Below the pieces are notes generated by a model. It was given only the letters and a program-made list of their open reading frames with translations. It was not told where the DNA came from and made no database searches. The position numbers and the translations under genes were made by a program. Positions 8,925-17,411 of a DNA stretch of 53,906 nucleotides are shown one piece after another (position 1 is the first letter of the stretch; each line of letters begins with the position of its first letter). Source of the stretch: Woeseiaceae bacterium (GTDB lineage Bacteria > Pseudomonadota > Gammaproteobacteria > Steroidobacterales > Woeseiaceae); NCBI GenBank assembly GCA_030066655.1, contig JASJBE010000055.1, forward strand, positions 1-53,906. The letters are read 5' to 3'.

Positions 8925-9695
8925 ATGAAGAGTCTGACACAGTTCTGTCGCGAGATTCACTACGGTCGATCACCCGGGGCCGCCAGGGCGCGATTCGCCT
9001 TTATCACCTTTGACATCACCGTTGTCGCCTATTTCGTCGTCACGACCTTCATGGAACTGCATGACTGGATCATCTTCGTCGACATGCTCATCGGTGTGGT
9101 CTATCTGGTCGACCTGGCCGGGCGACTGATCGCGGATCGCGACCGCGGACGTTTCCTGATCAAGCCGATGACGATCATCGATTTCATCGTCATCGCCTCG
9201 CTGTTCGTGCCGGCGCTGATCGGCAATTTTGCTTTCCTGCGCCTGGCCAGGTCACTGCGATTGTTGCGATCCTATGTGCTGGCCCGCGAGCTTCGCGAGT
9301 ACTCCAACTTCTTTGCCAAGAACGAAGAGGTGATCTTCAGCTCGCTGAACCTGCTCGTGTTCATATTTGTTGTCACGGCGGCGGTATACGTGCTGCAGGT
9401 TCAGGTGAATCCGGCGATTAACAACTATGTCGATGCGCTTTACTTCACGATCACGACGCTCACGACGACCGGGTTCGGCGACGTCATTCTCGTCGGAAGT
9501 GCCGGGAGGCTGCTGTCGGTTATCATCATGATCGTTGGCGTGGCGCTGTTTCTGCGCCTCGTACAGACCGTGTTCCGCCCGAGCCGCGTACGTTATGAAT
9601 GCCCGGACTGTGGTCTCAGCCGACACGAGCCGGATGCGATCCATTGCAAGCACTGCGGCCGGCAGCTGCACATCCAGACAGAAGGCATGACCTGA
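8925..9695 (+). CDS. Voltage-gated-type potassium channel with C-terminal zinc ribbon
   Basis: Inner-membrane ion channel of 256 residues. Four helices form a voltage-sensor-like domain in which the fourth carries spaced arginines (RLARSLRLLRSYVLARELRE). A pore region follows with the filter TTLTTTGFGD and a last helix. The C-terminus ends in a four-cysteine ribbon, CPDCG...HCKHCG, about 13 residues apart. ATG at 8925 has GGAG 5 bases before it. Upstream in-frame ATGs exist (for example near 8859) but lack similarity. TGFGD instead of TVGYGD still fits K+ selectivity. It stands alone between convergent neighbours. Confidence 0.88.
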   Translation: MKSLTQFCREIHYGRSPGAARARFAFITFDITVVAYFVVTTFMELHDWIIFVDMLIGVVYLVDLAGRLIADRDRGRFLIKPMTIIDFIVIASLFVPALIGNFAFLRLARSLRLLRSYVLARELREYSNFFAKNEEVIFSSLNLLVFIFVVTAAVYVLQVQVNPAINNYVDALYFTITTLTTTGFGDVILVGSAGRLLSVIIMIVGVALFLRLVQTVFRPSRVRYECPDCGLSRHEPDAIHCKHCGRQLHIQTEGMT

Positions 9696-9811
9696 AGCTG
9701 GATGGCAGGCGTGTTTCAAGCATTGCTGCTGAGGCTTCCCTGGCAGCCAGCAAGCCAGAGATTCACCGTTCGCAGAGCTGCGATCTCCCCGTTGCCGTGA
9801 GCGCCTTCGGG

Positions 9812-10435
9812 TCAGAACCGGAACAGGAACTCCTGCATGCCGTTTCCGAGCAGGCGAGCCCGATCGATCGCGAAACCGCTCATGTTGTCGGTCAGGTCTT
9901 CGGGCGAATAGCGGGGAGCCGAGACCAGCTCCCCGGGTAGCGCATGATTCTCGAGTTTTCGGTCCTCGGTCGGCACGAAGCGACCCGGATACTTCGGCAT
10001 GTTCCGTTCGGCGTAATAGATCAACGCATGCGCAATCGTGCCGCCGCGCGAACGTCTGCCGATCGCCTGCATCAGCGCCTTCAGGGCCGGCAGGCTGAGG
10101 TAGTTTGGCAGGTCCCAGCAGAACACGATATCGACCGGATCGCTCGTCACTCGTTCAGGCAGCAGCGCCTCGGCAATATCGAAGAGTCCCGGACCGGGTT
10201 CTGCCGAATTCAGTCGATCACAGCCGCCGAAATGCGCGACGTCAGCAATCTCTACGCAGCAGCGCGATTCGCTGAACAACGCCAGCATGGCGGTGGACGC
10301 CGCACCGAGATCCAAAAGGACGGAGCGCTCCGAAGGGTCCAGCTTCACCAATACGTTCTGGAACAGCGGCGCGTGCAGCGCCTGCGACGTATCAAGCTGG
10401 TCTTCGCTGAGCGCCCGTCGTAACGAGACGGTCAC
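9812..10435 (-). CDS. Methyltransferase-like protein of unknown function
   Basis: A 207-residue cytoplasmic protein. SVLLDLGAASTAMLALF resembles motif I of class-I SAM-dependent methyltransferases, and VDIVFCWDLPNYLSLPAL looks like the post-motif strand with the acidic residue. The glycine-rich loop is altered (GAAST instead of GxGxG), so SAM binding is uncertain. Its ATG is 4 bp behind the stop of the bactofilin gene, so the two are almost certainly co-transcribed. I do not recognise a specific family; a role in envelope or cytoskeletal work can only be inferred from that partner. Confidence 0.72.
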   Translation of the reverse strand: MTVSLRRALSEDQLDTSQALHAPLFQNVLVKLDPSERSVLLDLGAASTAMLALFSESRCCVEIADVAHFGGCDRLNSAEPGPGLFDIAEALLPERVTSDPVDIVFCWDLPNYLSLPALKALMQAIGRRSRGGTIAHALIYYAERNMPKYPGRFVPTEDRKLENHALPGELVSAPRYSPEDLTDNMSGFAIDRARLLGNGMQEFLFRF

Positions 10436-10439
10436 GGAA

Positions 10440-10994
10440 TCACGCGGTACCGGCAGGCGGGTTCAGGTTGCTGCTGGTCTCTTTCGCGGATTTCTGTGCC
10501 GCTGCCTTGGCGGCCTCAGGCTTCGCTTTCTGCTCGGGTGCCGGCTTGCCGAGCACCTTCTCTACGGCGGCCTGGTCCATCTCGATAGAGCCTTTGAAAT
10601 GCGCACCTTCCTCGATGCTGACTCTCGGCGAGATGATGTTGCCCTGCACGCGGGCGTTGACGTGCACGCTGACTCGCTCGGTCGCGTACAGGTCGCCACG
10701 TGTCTCGCCGTCGACGGCGATGGAGCGGGCGTAGACGTCGGCGTGCACCATGCCTTCCTTGCCAATCGTCAGCGCGTTGTTGCGCAGTTCAACCGTGCCG
10801 CTGACATCGCCCTCGATACGCAGGTCTTCGTCCCCGCGCAGGTCGCCGCTGATCTGGATTGATCGGCCGATCGTTGCAAGGCCGTCAGATTTCCTTGGTT
10901 TGCTCTTGCGCGTGGCGCCGAAAGTTTTATCCGGCTCGCTGCTGCCGAATTCCTGAGACTCTGAATGGTCTTCTTTCTTGTTTCGCTCAAACAT
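10440..10994 (-). CDS. Bactofilin-family cytoskeletal protein
   Basis: About 184 residues. The bactofilin core (about residues 38-135) shows the repeating hydrophobic/glycine pattern of a beta-helix: ATIGRSIQISGDLRGDEDLR, IEGDVSGTVEL, LTIGKEGMVHADV, IAVDGETRGDL, VQGNIISPRVSIEEGAHFKG. The tails are polar and disordered; the C-terminal one is rich in Lys, Ala and Pro. Bactofilins polymerise without nucleotide and often place cell-wall or chromosome factors. ATG at 10994 (MFERNKKED) has GGAGGAAG about 8 bases upstream, better than the longer frame to 11033. The methyltransferase-like gene follows 4 bp later. Confidence 0.9.
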   Translation of the reverse strand: MFERNKKEDHSESQEFGSSEPDKTFGATRKSKPRKSDGLATIGRSIQISGDLRGDEDLRIEGDVSGTVELRNNALTIGKEGMVHADVYARSIAVDGETRGDLYATERVSVHVNARVQGNIISPRVSIEEGAHFKGSIEMDQAAVEKVLGKPAPEQKAKPEAAKAAAQKSAKETSSNLNPPAGTA

Positions 10995-11184
10995 ATCGCT
11001 CTTCCTCCCAATACGAGTAACAGTAGTTATCACGGGATTTTTGAGCCAACAAGTGTCTCCAAAATGCGACGGGTGTGGCGAATGCTGGTCATTCAGTGTC
11101 GAAATACCGGCAGGTTTTCGGACCAGGTCGCCACATGCATCGGCGTTTAACCCGTAGCGCAGGGAGCAAGGTATTTTGTGCTGC

Positions 11185-13011
11185 TTACTCTTCGGCGAAT
11201 TTGAGCTTGCGCATGCGGAGCGTGTTCTTGTACCGATGCCCCTGCATCCTTCGCAGGATGTCGTCCAGCATCTGTATCGCTGCCAGGACGTGCGGGCCCT
11301 TGTTCAGCATCACGCAGTCCGCGCGCTGTGATAACGCGGCGTCGGAGATCTCGGCGCGGGACGGTTGCCCGGTCTTGGTGGTCCGCTCTAAAACTTGCGT
11401 CGCCCAGATCACGGGCACCCGGGCGGCCTCGCACAGCCACAGGATTTCTTCCTGCAGTTCGGCCAGGCGTTCCCAGCCGGCCTCAACGGCGAGATCGCCT
11501 CGCGCAATCATGACGCCGATCGGGTAACGGCGCATCGCCGTCAGCAAGAGCTTCGGCAGGTTCTTGAAGCCCTTCTTCGTCTCGATCTTAATGATGAGGC
11601 CGACGTCATCCGCATTCATCTCGGATAACGCGGTCTGCAGCTGGATGACGTCTCGCGGTCGCTTGATGAACGACTGGCTGACGGCGTCGGCGTGTTCGAC
11701 GACGAATCCGAGGTTGTCCTTATCCGTCGCTGTCAGTGGCGGGAGTCGAATGTCGCTGTCCGGGAAGTTGATGCCGCGATCGCCGCGCAGCCGGCTTCCG
11801 GTTGGCTTTGCCTTTATGACGGTCATCGCGAGACTCGTATCGTCGACCGAGTCGATGACACCGCTGATCTTGCCGTCGTTCAACAGGATCCGCTCGCCCG
11901 GTGAAACCAGGTCGAAAACCTCGGGCTGGCGGCAGGATATGTGGGCCGGTTCGATCACGTCTCCGTCGGCGTCCTCGACGGCGGGCTGTCCCGGGATCGG
12001 ATCCTTGTCGAGCAATAGTGTGTCGCCGGGACGCAGCAGGATGGGTTGTTCCTTAGCGGGCAGCTCGCCGACGCGATATTTCAGCTTCTCGCCTGAAAGC
12101 TCACGCTCGAGCCGGAGCTTCGTGCCCGTGGCGATAAACGCGCCTTTGTAGCACTCGACGACAAGGCCCTTATCGTCCTTGACGACAATTTCCATCGTGC
12201 GTCTACGGCCCCGGGTGTCCCTGAAGCGGATCTCGTCCCCGACACTGGCCAGTTCAATGCACTCGCCGGTCACTGGCAGGACCGCGGCCTTGCTGCCTTG
12301 CCAGATTGTGTCATCGGGGATCAGCCTAATTCGTCGTGGCGCAACCGTCCGGCCCATCGCATCCCGGCGCGGCCGGATGTGAACGACCTTCGGGCCCGGC
12401 TTCAACGGTCCGGTACGAATCTTCGGCCCGGCCAGGTCCATGACGATCCGGCAGGGGATACCGGTCTCCTCGCTGGCCTTGCGGGTATTTTCGATCATCG
12501 CAGTCCAGGTCGCTTTGTCGTCGTGCCCGCAGTTGATGCGCGCAACACCCATACCGGCCATCAGCATGTCACGGACAAGAAGCGGCTGCGTCGCGGCTTC
12601 GGTCGGCAGCGTGACCATGATACTGACAACGCGCTCGTCCGGCGTGTCGCCGAGGATCGCCTGCTTCTGCGCGGCTGCGTGGGGCTCTCTGAGCGGAATC
12701 TCAATCGGTTTTTCGTTGACCGTGCCGCTTCTCAGTTGCTCGAGGGTATCTCTCAACGTCGTCAGCGACGCCATGACGTTGCGCTCGGCGCGGTCCAGCG
12801 AGGCAAGGCCGATCGTCGACAGGTTTTGCTGCAGGGCGTGCATATCGGAGCTGCGTAGGGCGAGGTAGTGAACGAGATTGCGAGCAGAATCACGTTGCTT
12901 CGGGTGAACCGCCTCGAGCTGGTCCGCGTAGGTCGATTCCATCGCTTCACAGCGCTCGAGAATGTCGCCGAGTTGCTCATAGACCCGAGCGATGATGTCG
13001 GATTTGTTCAC
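11185..13011 (-). CDS. Pyruvate-kinase-family protein with N-terminal extension
   Basis: A 608-residue protein. Pyruvate-kinase motifs start after about 165 residues: MGVARINCGHDD, MDLAGPKIRTG, ILLNDGKISGVI, LPPLTATDKDNLGF, the lysine/glutamate strand IKIETKKGF, MIARGDLAVEAGWERLAELQ and WATQVLERTTKTGQPSRAEI. The catalytic Lys and metal-binding Glu/Asp therefore look present. The N-terminal part is helical with no known domain, the B-domain is much longer than in PykF, MLSGE is replaced by MLNKGPH, and the allosteric C-domain is missing. GTG at 13011 follows AGGAG by 5 bases; the frame upstream to 13203 is not supported. It may phosphorylate another substrate. Confidence 0.85.
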   Translation of the reverse strand: MNKSDIIARVYEQLGDILERCEAMESTYADQLEAVHPKQRDSARNLVHYLALRSSDMHALQQNLSTIGLASLDRAERNVMASLTTLRDTLEQLRSGTVNEKPIEIPLREPHAAAQKQAILGDTPDERVVSIMVTLPTEAATQPLLVRDMLMAGMGVARINCGHDDKATWTAMIENTRKASEETGIPCRIVMDLAGPKIRTGPLKPGPKVVHIRPRRDAMGRTVAPRRIRLIPDDTIWQGSKAAVLPVTGECIELASVGDEIRFRDTRGRRRTMEIVVKDDKGLVVECYKGAFIATGTKLRLERELSGEKLKYRVGELPAKEQPILLRPGDTLLLDKDPIPGQPAVEDADGDVIEPAHISCRQPEVFDLVSPGERILLNDGKISGVIDSVDDTSLAMTVIKAKPTGSRLRGDRGINFPDSDIRLPPLTATDKDNLGFVVEHADAVSQSFIKRPRDVIQLQTALSEMNADDVGLIIKIETKKGFKNLPKLLLTAMRRYPIGVMIARGDLAVEAGWERLAELQEEILWLCEAARVPVIWATQVLERTTKTGQPSRAEISDAALSQRADCVMLNKGPHVLAAIQMLDDILRRMQGHRYKNTLRMRKLKFAEE

Positions 13012-13278
13012 TAACGCTCCTATCTTGTTTATTTGTAGAGCATTTTCCCCGGATTCACAGTTATGGATTCCACGTATCCACGGGCGATTACCGTGCGGCT
13101 GCCCTGCGAGTTTCTGCTGCAACGGCGGCGAAAGGGATGGGGCAATACCGGTTCGCGCCGGCCAGACTGAACGCTGCATTCGTGGCTTGCCAATGCTGCG
13201 CACCCATCAGTACGCGTGCCTGGCTGCTGCATCGATATATGAGGAGGAGACTGCTTTCGGCAGTCAAAGGGGATAATT

Positions 13279-14658
13279 ATGAAGACGATACGAATAATCC
13301 GTCGCTCTGACGGTGTTTGCCGCATTCTGGCTGTGTTCACGTTGTCGTTCCTGAGCACCGGCGCGGTCGCAGGGCCGGGTTTTCTACCGGACGCTCCGAA
13401 GGACAGTGACTACAACGACAACGGGGCGCCGGACCCGGCCAAGGTGGAACTCGGCCGCGAGTTGTTCTTCGACAAGATCTTAAGCGGCAACGAGAACATT
13501 TCATGCGCGACCTGCCATCATGCTTTGACGGACACCGGCGATGGCCTGTCGCTGCCGGTCGGCGAGGGCGGCAAAGGGCTCGGCGTGACTCGCGATACCG
13601 GCAGCGGTGCGGACGAGATCCATGAGCGCGTGCCCAGGAACGCGCCACCGGTGTTCAACCTCGGCGCCAGGGAGTTCACGCAACTCTTCCACGATGGGAG
13701 GCTCGCGGTCGATGCGAGGCAGCCGAGCGGCTTTATCTCGCCGGCGGGCGACCTGTTGCCCGACGGGCTCGAGAACGCGTTGGCGGCACAGGCCATGTTC
13801 CCGGTCACTTCAGCGACCGAAATGTTGGGGCAGACAGGGGAGAACTCGGTCGCCATAGCGGCCGCAGCGGATGGGCTGCCGGGGATCTGGGCGGAGCTCG
13901 CGAAGCGTCTGCAGAATAGCCCGGAATACGTTGCGCGCTTTGCCGCCGTCTACGACGATGTCTCCGAACCCGGCGACATCACCTATGTCCACGCGGCCAA
14001 CGCGATCGCAGCGTTTGAGGGTGCCGTATGGCGTGCCGACAACAGCCCGTTTGATCGCTTCCTTCGCGGGGAGCGCGGAGCGATGAGCCCCGCAGCGAAA
14101 CGCGGCATGCGAGCCTTCTATTTGAAGAGCAAGGGCAACTGCGCGAGCTGCCACAGCGGTACGTTCCAGACCAACCACGGTTTCGCAGCCATTGCGATGC
14201 CGCAGATCGGCCCAGGCAAGGGCGATGGCCCCACCTCACGCGAGGACTTCGGGCGCTTCCGTGAGACGGGCGACATGGCCGACATGTTCCGATTCCGGGT
14301 ACCGACCCTGAGAAACGTCGCACTGACCGCGCCCTACGGCCACGCCGGTGCCTACAACTCGCTCGAGGCCGTCGTCCGGCATCACCTCGACCCGGTCAAC
14401 TCTCTCTGGTCCTACGATCAGTCACAGGCGACTATGCCCAGTCGAGACGATCTCGATTACCTCGATTTCCAGGTCATGAACAATCCGACACTGGTGCAGG
14501 CGATTGCCGACGCGAACGAGCTCTCGCCGGTGAAGCTCTCGAAGCGGGAGTTCAGGGACCTGATCGAGTTCCTTCGTGCGCTGACAGACCCGGCCAGCAT
14601 CGACCTGAGAGGGGATGTGCCGACCAGCCTGCCCAGCGGTAACACGTTGGCGGAATAG
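13279..14658 (+). CDS. Di-heme cytochrome c peroxidase / MauG-family protein
   Basis: Periplasmic 459-residue protein with a signal peptide ending around AVAGPG (residue 33). Two heme-binding sites are visible: CATCH at 76-80 and CASCH near residue 288. KVELGRELFFDKILSGN before the first site and VPTLRNVALTAPYGHAGAY after the second are typical of the CcpA/MauG family. These enzymes reduce hydrogen peroxide or carry out oxidative protein chemistry. AGGGG lies 7 bases before the ATG. A GC-rich hairpin follows the stop. Which of the two family roles applies cannot be decided here. Confidence 0.92.
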   Translation: MKTIRIIRRSDGVCRILAVFTLSFLSTGAVAGPGFLPDAPKDSDYNDNGAPDPAKVELGRELFFDKILSGNENISCATCHHALTDTGDGLSLPVGEGGKGLGVTRDTGSGADEIHERVPRNAPPVFNLGAREFTQLFHDGRLAVDARQPSGFISPAGDLLPDGLENALAAQAMFPVTSATEMLGQTGENSVAIAAAADGLPGIWAELAKRLQNSPEYVARFAAVYDDVSEPGDITYVHAANAIAAFEGAVWRADNSPFDRFLRGERGAMSPAAKRGMRAFYLKSKGNCASCHSGTFQTNHGFAAIAMPQIGPGKGDGPTSREDFGRFRETGDMADMFRFRVPTLRNVALTAPYGHAGAYNSLEAVVRHHLDPVNSLWSYDQSQATMPSRDDLDYLDFQVMNNPTLVQAIADANELSPVKLSKREFRDLIEFLRALTDPASIDLRGDVPTSLPSGNTLAE

Positions 14659-14674
14659 CCGCTCAGGGAAGTTA

Positions 14675-14701
14675 CCGACCGGATCAGATACATCCGGTCG
14701 G
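14675..14701. terminator. Hairpin between convergent genes
   Basis: CCGACCGGAT (14675-14684) pairs perfectly with ATCCGGTCGG (14692-14701) across a 7-base loop, between the convergent peroxidase and hydrolase genes. It has no T-run, so it is a structural barrier or weak bidirectional terminator rather than a textbook one. Confidence 0.4.
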
Positions 14702-14713
14702 GCGGCGGTACCA

Positions 14714-15517
14714 CTAGTGGTGGTAGAACAACTTGCGGAGCCCGGACATGTCGAAGGGCTCCCAGGTTTCCGGCGTCTGAAGCAGCCTGTCGGCGATCGC
14801 GAAGAGCACGGACGGGTTGTAGCCCATGCCGATATGGCTCGCGGTTACGCCGACGTTCTCGACCAGCGGGCCAGGCGGCAGCATCGCGATGTCTGATGAC
14901 ACGATCGCGTCACTGTGGCTGAAGATCGCCGTCATAGGCACACCGTCGATCGGTTCACGGACCGACTTCACCCGGTGCCGGATGTAAGCATCGTCAACGC
15001 GGGTACCGGAGACCCGTTCGTACAGTCGCCATGCATTCGTCGCCTTCGGGTTTCCAATGGGGCTGCCCATCGTAATGACCGAGCGCACACACTCCGGATT
15101 TCTTCGCGCAAGCTCCCGGGCGAACAGACCGCCGAGGCTCCATCCGACCAGGCTGACGCGCCGGCCGGAACTGTCGTTCAGCTCCTTCAGGCGCGATGTC
15201 AGCATGACCTCGAGGTCAAACTCGTGAGTCAGGCCGAGGTTTCTGCCCATGTCCCAGCAGTAGGCGTTGTAGCCCCACTTGCGAAGATAGCGGCGCACGA
15301 GGCGCATCGACCGGCCGCTTGCGAGGAAGCCGGGCAGCGTCATGACGGCGTGGCCGTCGCCGGGCTCCAGCTTGTTCAGTATCGAACGTGCCGGGAGCAA
15401 TGACGTGGCTTCAGACAGCGCTCGAGGAACCTCGAGCAGAGTGAGCGCCCAGGACGGCGCCTTGTGTCTGCGCGTCGAACGGACAGAATCCGTGTTCGCG
15501 AAGTCTCTTTCCCCCAT
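14714..15517 (-). CDS. Alpha/beta-hydrolase, lipase/esterase-like
   Basis: A 267-residue cytoplasmic hydrolase. HAVMTLPGFLASGRSM supplies the oxyanion strand, GWSLGGLFARELARR the nucleophile elbow with Ser, FSHSDAIVSSD the probable acid and TASHIGMGYNP the probable catalytic His. The short Trp/Tyr-rich segment after residue 80 (KWGYNAYCWDMG) is seen in PGAP1/lipase-like hydrolases. It is divergent from the acyltransferase gene across an AT-rich region, so a role in breaking down stored neutral lipid is plausible but inferred from position only. Confidence 0.86.
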   Translation of the reverse strand: MGERDFANTDSVRSTRRHKAPSWALTLLEVPRALSEATSLLPARSILNKLEPGDGHAVMTLPGFLASGRSMRLVRRYLRKWGYNAYCWDMGRNLGLTHEFDLEVMLTSRLKELNDSSGRRVSLVGWSLGGLFARELARRNPECVRSVITMGSPIGNPKATNAWRLYERVSGTRVDDAYIRHRVKSVREPIDGVPMTAIFSHSDAIVSSDIAMLPPGPLVENVGVTASHIGMGYNPSVLFAIADRLLQTPETWEPFDMSGLRKLFYHH

Positions 15518-15529
15518 ACCTCTACTTTA

Positions 15530-15625
15530 CATCAAATTCGCACCAACGAGCAGGATTTTTGTATCGCTTATACATATAAAACAATTAGTTAAAGCGAAAA
15601 TATCAAGTAAATTATGATTAATGTG
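15530..15625. promoter_or_regulatory. AT-rich divergent promoter region of the storage locus
   Basis: About 95 bp between the divergent hydrolase and WS/DGAT genes is strikingly AT-rich against its GC-rich surroundings. It contains TATAAG on the minus strand, TTGTAT on the plus strand and a small inverted repeat TGTAT-CGCTT-ATACA at 15560-15574. Promoters for both directions probably lie here, but I cannot fix -35/-10 pairs with confidence. Confidence 0.4.
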
Positions 15626-15756
15626 CGGGACCTGCGTCGCAGATTCCTGAACTCGCGGACTTCCCGCCTGTCGTGCAGGTAGGCGATTCGTTATCATTGA
15701 CGATTGCGTGCACGCCAGCGCCCGCCTACAACTTTCAACGAGAGACGATTCCGACA

Positions 15757-17394
15757 GTGAATACGGTCACCAAGATACTCGACGCCTGGTCCCCGGATCA
15801 GCTCACCGGCCTCGATGCCTTCTTCCTGCACGCAGAGTCCGCTCGCACGCCGATGCACATCGGCGCCTGCTCAATCTACGACCCGTCGACGGCCCCGGAC
15901 GGCAAGGTTCGACTGAAGGACATCATGCAGTTCGTTGACGAGCGAAAGCATCGTGCAAAGACGTTCACGCAGAAGCTGAAGCAGGTGCCGCTGGAATTCG
16001 ACCGGCCGTACTGGATCGACGATCCCGATTTCAACATTGAATACCACATTCGTCACATTGCCCTGCCGCAGCCGGGCGACTGGCGGCAGCTGATGATCCA
16101 GGTCGCGAGACTGCACGCGCGTTCGCTGGATTTGTCGAAGCCCCTGTGGGAGCTGACGGTCATCGAGGGCCTCGACAACATACCGAACGTGCCCAAGGGT
16201 TCATACGCCATCGTTTCGAAGGTGCATCACTGTGCGATTGACGGCCTGTCGGGCGTCGAAATCTCGCAGGCCATTCACTCGCTGAAGCCCGAAGACAAGG
16301 TGGAACCTTACGAGATGGCGCCGCGTCGTCGCCGCCGGGAGATCGGTGGTGTTGAGCAGGTCGCCCGCGCCGGATTCAATAACCTGGTCAAGCCGCTGCA
16401 GGCGTTCGTCTATGCCGGACGCATGGCGCCGGGTGCGCTGAAATACGCCTTCGGCCTGAATCGAAGCGACCTGAAGATGGTCAGCAGCAAGAAGAGGGTG
16501 CCGCGAACCCGTTTCAACGGCATCGTATCCAGCCACAGGGTGATCGAAAGCGTCAGCGTCAGCCTCGATGAGATCAAGAATATTCGTGAGCTGGTCGACG
16601 GCGCCACGGTAAACGACGTCGTTATCGCAATGGTGGGCGGCGCGCTGCATCGTTACCTCCGAAGCAAAGACGAGCTGCCGGACGATTCTCTGGTTGCGAT
16701 GGCGCCCGTGTCGGTGCGTGCGACGGGCGAGAAGCAGTCGCTGGGTAACCAGGTCACTGCGATGAGCATCCCGCTGGGCACCGACCGTTCTGACGCGATG
16801 GATCGCCTGCAGTCCGCGCATTCGGGCGCCAAGCGGTCCAAGACCGTCTCGTCGGCCGTTGGTGCCAGGGAGCTGTCGGAGATGTCCAAGCTGGCGCCGG
16901 CTATGGTGTCTGGCATTGCGACCCGGCTGTACTCCCGACTCGGCCTGGCGAACCAGCTTAGCCCGATGTTCAACACGGTCGTCACGAACGTGCCGGGACC
17001 GCCCGTACCGCTGTACATGTCTGGCGCACGCATGGTGACGTCGCTCGGCATCGGTCCGGTCATGGATTCGATGGGGCTCTTCCATGCAGTGACGAGCTAC
17101 TGCGGCGTCATCCATATCACCGTGACGGCCTGTCGCGAGATGATGCCGGACCCGGCGTTTTACGCGGAGTGCATGCAGGAGTCGATCGACGAGTACGTTG
17201 CGCTCGGCGAGGCTGGCGTTAAGCCGCTGCCGCGTAAGCGACGCCCCCGGAAGAAGACGGCGAAGCGTGCTGCGAGCAAGAAGAAGACGGCGACCGCGAC
17301 GCGGAAGAAGAGCGCGAAGAAAAAGGCGACGGCCAAGGTTGCCAAGGCTCCGGCCAAGCAGCCCGGCGACGCTGACCGACCAGCGTCTCCCTGA
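15757..17394 (+). CDS. Wax ester synthase / diacylglycerol acyltransferase (WS/DGAT) with Lys/Ala tail
   Basis: Makes wax esters or triacylglycerol by acylating a fatty alcohol or diacylglycerol from acyl-CoA, at the inner membrane or lipid droplet. The active-site motif HHCAIDG is at residues 157-163. Other family landmarks are LWELTVIEGL before it and TVNDVVIAMVGGALHRYL and NTVVTNVPGPPVPLY in the C-terminal domain. With GTG at 15757 the protein is 545 residues; a GTG at 15673 would add 28. From about residue 490 it ends in a Lys/Arg/Ala-rich tail (for example KKKTATATRKKSAKKK) resembling histone H1, unusual for this enzyme. The next hydrolase starts 17 bp later. Confidence 0.92.
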   Translation: MNTVTKILDAWSPDQLTGLDAFFLHAESARTPMHIGACSIYDPSTAPDGKVRLKDIMQFVDERKHRAKTFTQKLKQVPLEFDRPYWIDDPDFNIEYHIRHIALPQPGDWRQLMIQVARLHARSLDLSKPLWELTVIEGLDNIPNVPKGSYAIVSKVHHCAIDGLSGVEISQAIHSLKPEDKVEPYEMAPRRRRREIGGVEQVARAGFNNLVKPLQAFVYAGRMAPGALKYAFGLNRSDLKMVSSKKRVPRTRFNGIVSSHRVIESVSVSLDEIKNIRELVDGATVNDVVIAMVGGALHRYLRSKDELPDDSLVAMAPVSVRATGEKQSLGNQVTAMSIPLGTDRSDAMDRLQSAHSGAKRSKTVSSAVGARELSEMSKLAPAMVSGIATRLYSRLGLANQLSPMFNTVVTNVPGPPVPLYMSGARMVTSLGIGPVMDSMGLFHAVTSYCGVIHITVTACREMMPDPAFYAECMQESIDEYVALGEAGVKPLPRKRRPRKKTAKRAASKKKTATATRKKSAKKKATAKVAKAPAKQPGDADRPASP

Positions 17395-17411
17395 TTCTCA
17401 GGCCGGAAGCG

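Noticed and set aside
13012..13203. N-terminal extension of the pyruvate-kinase-family protein
   Set aside because: The extension is low in structure and lacks a ribosome site, whereas GTG at 13011 has AGGAG at the right distance.
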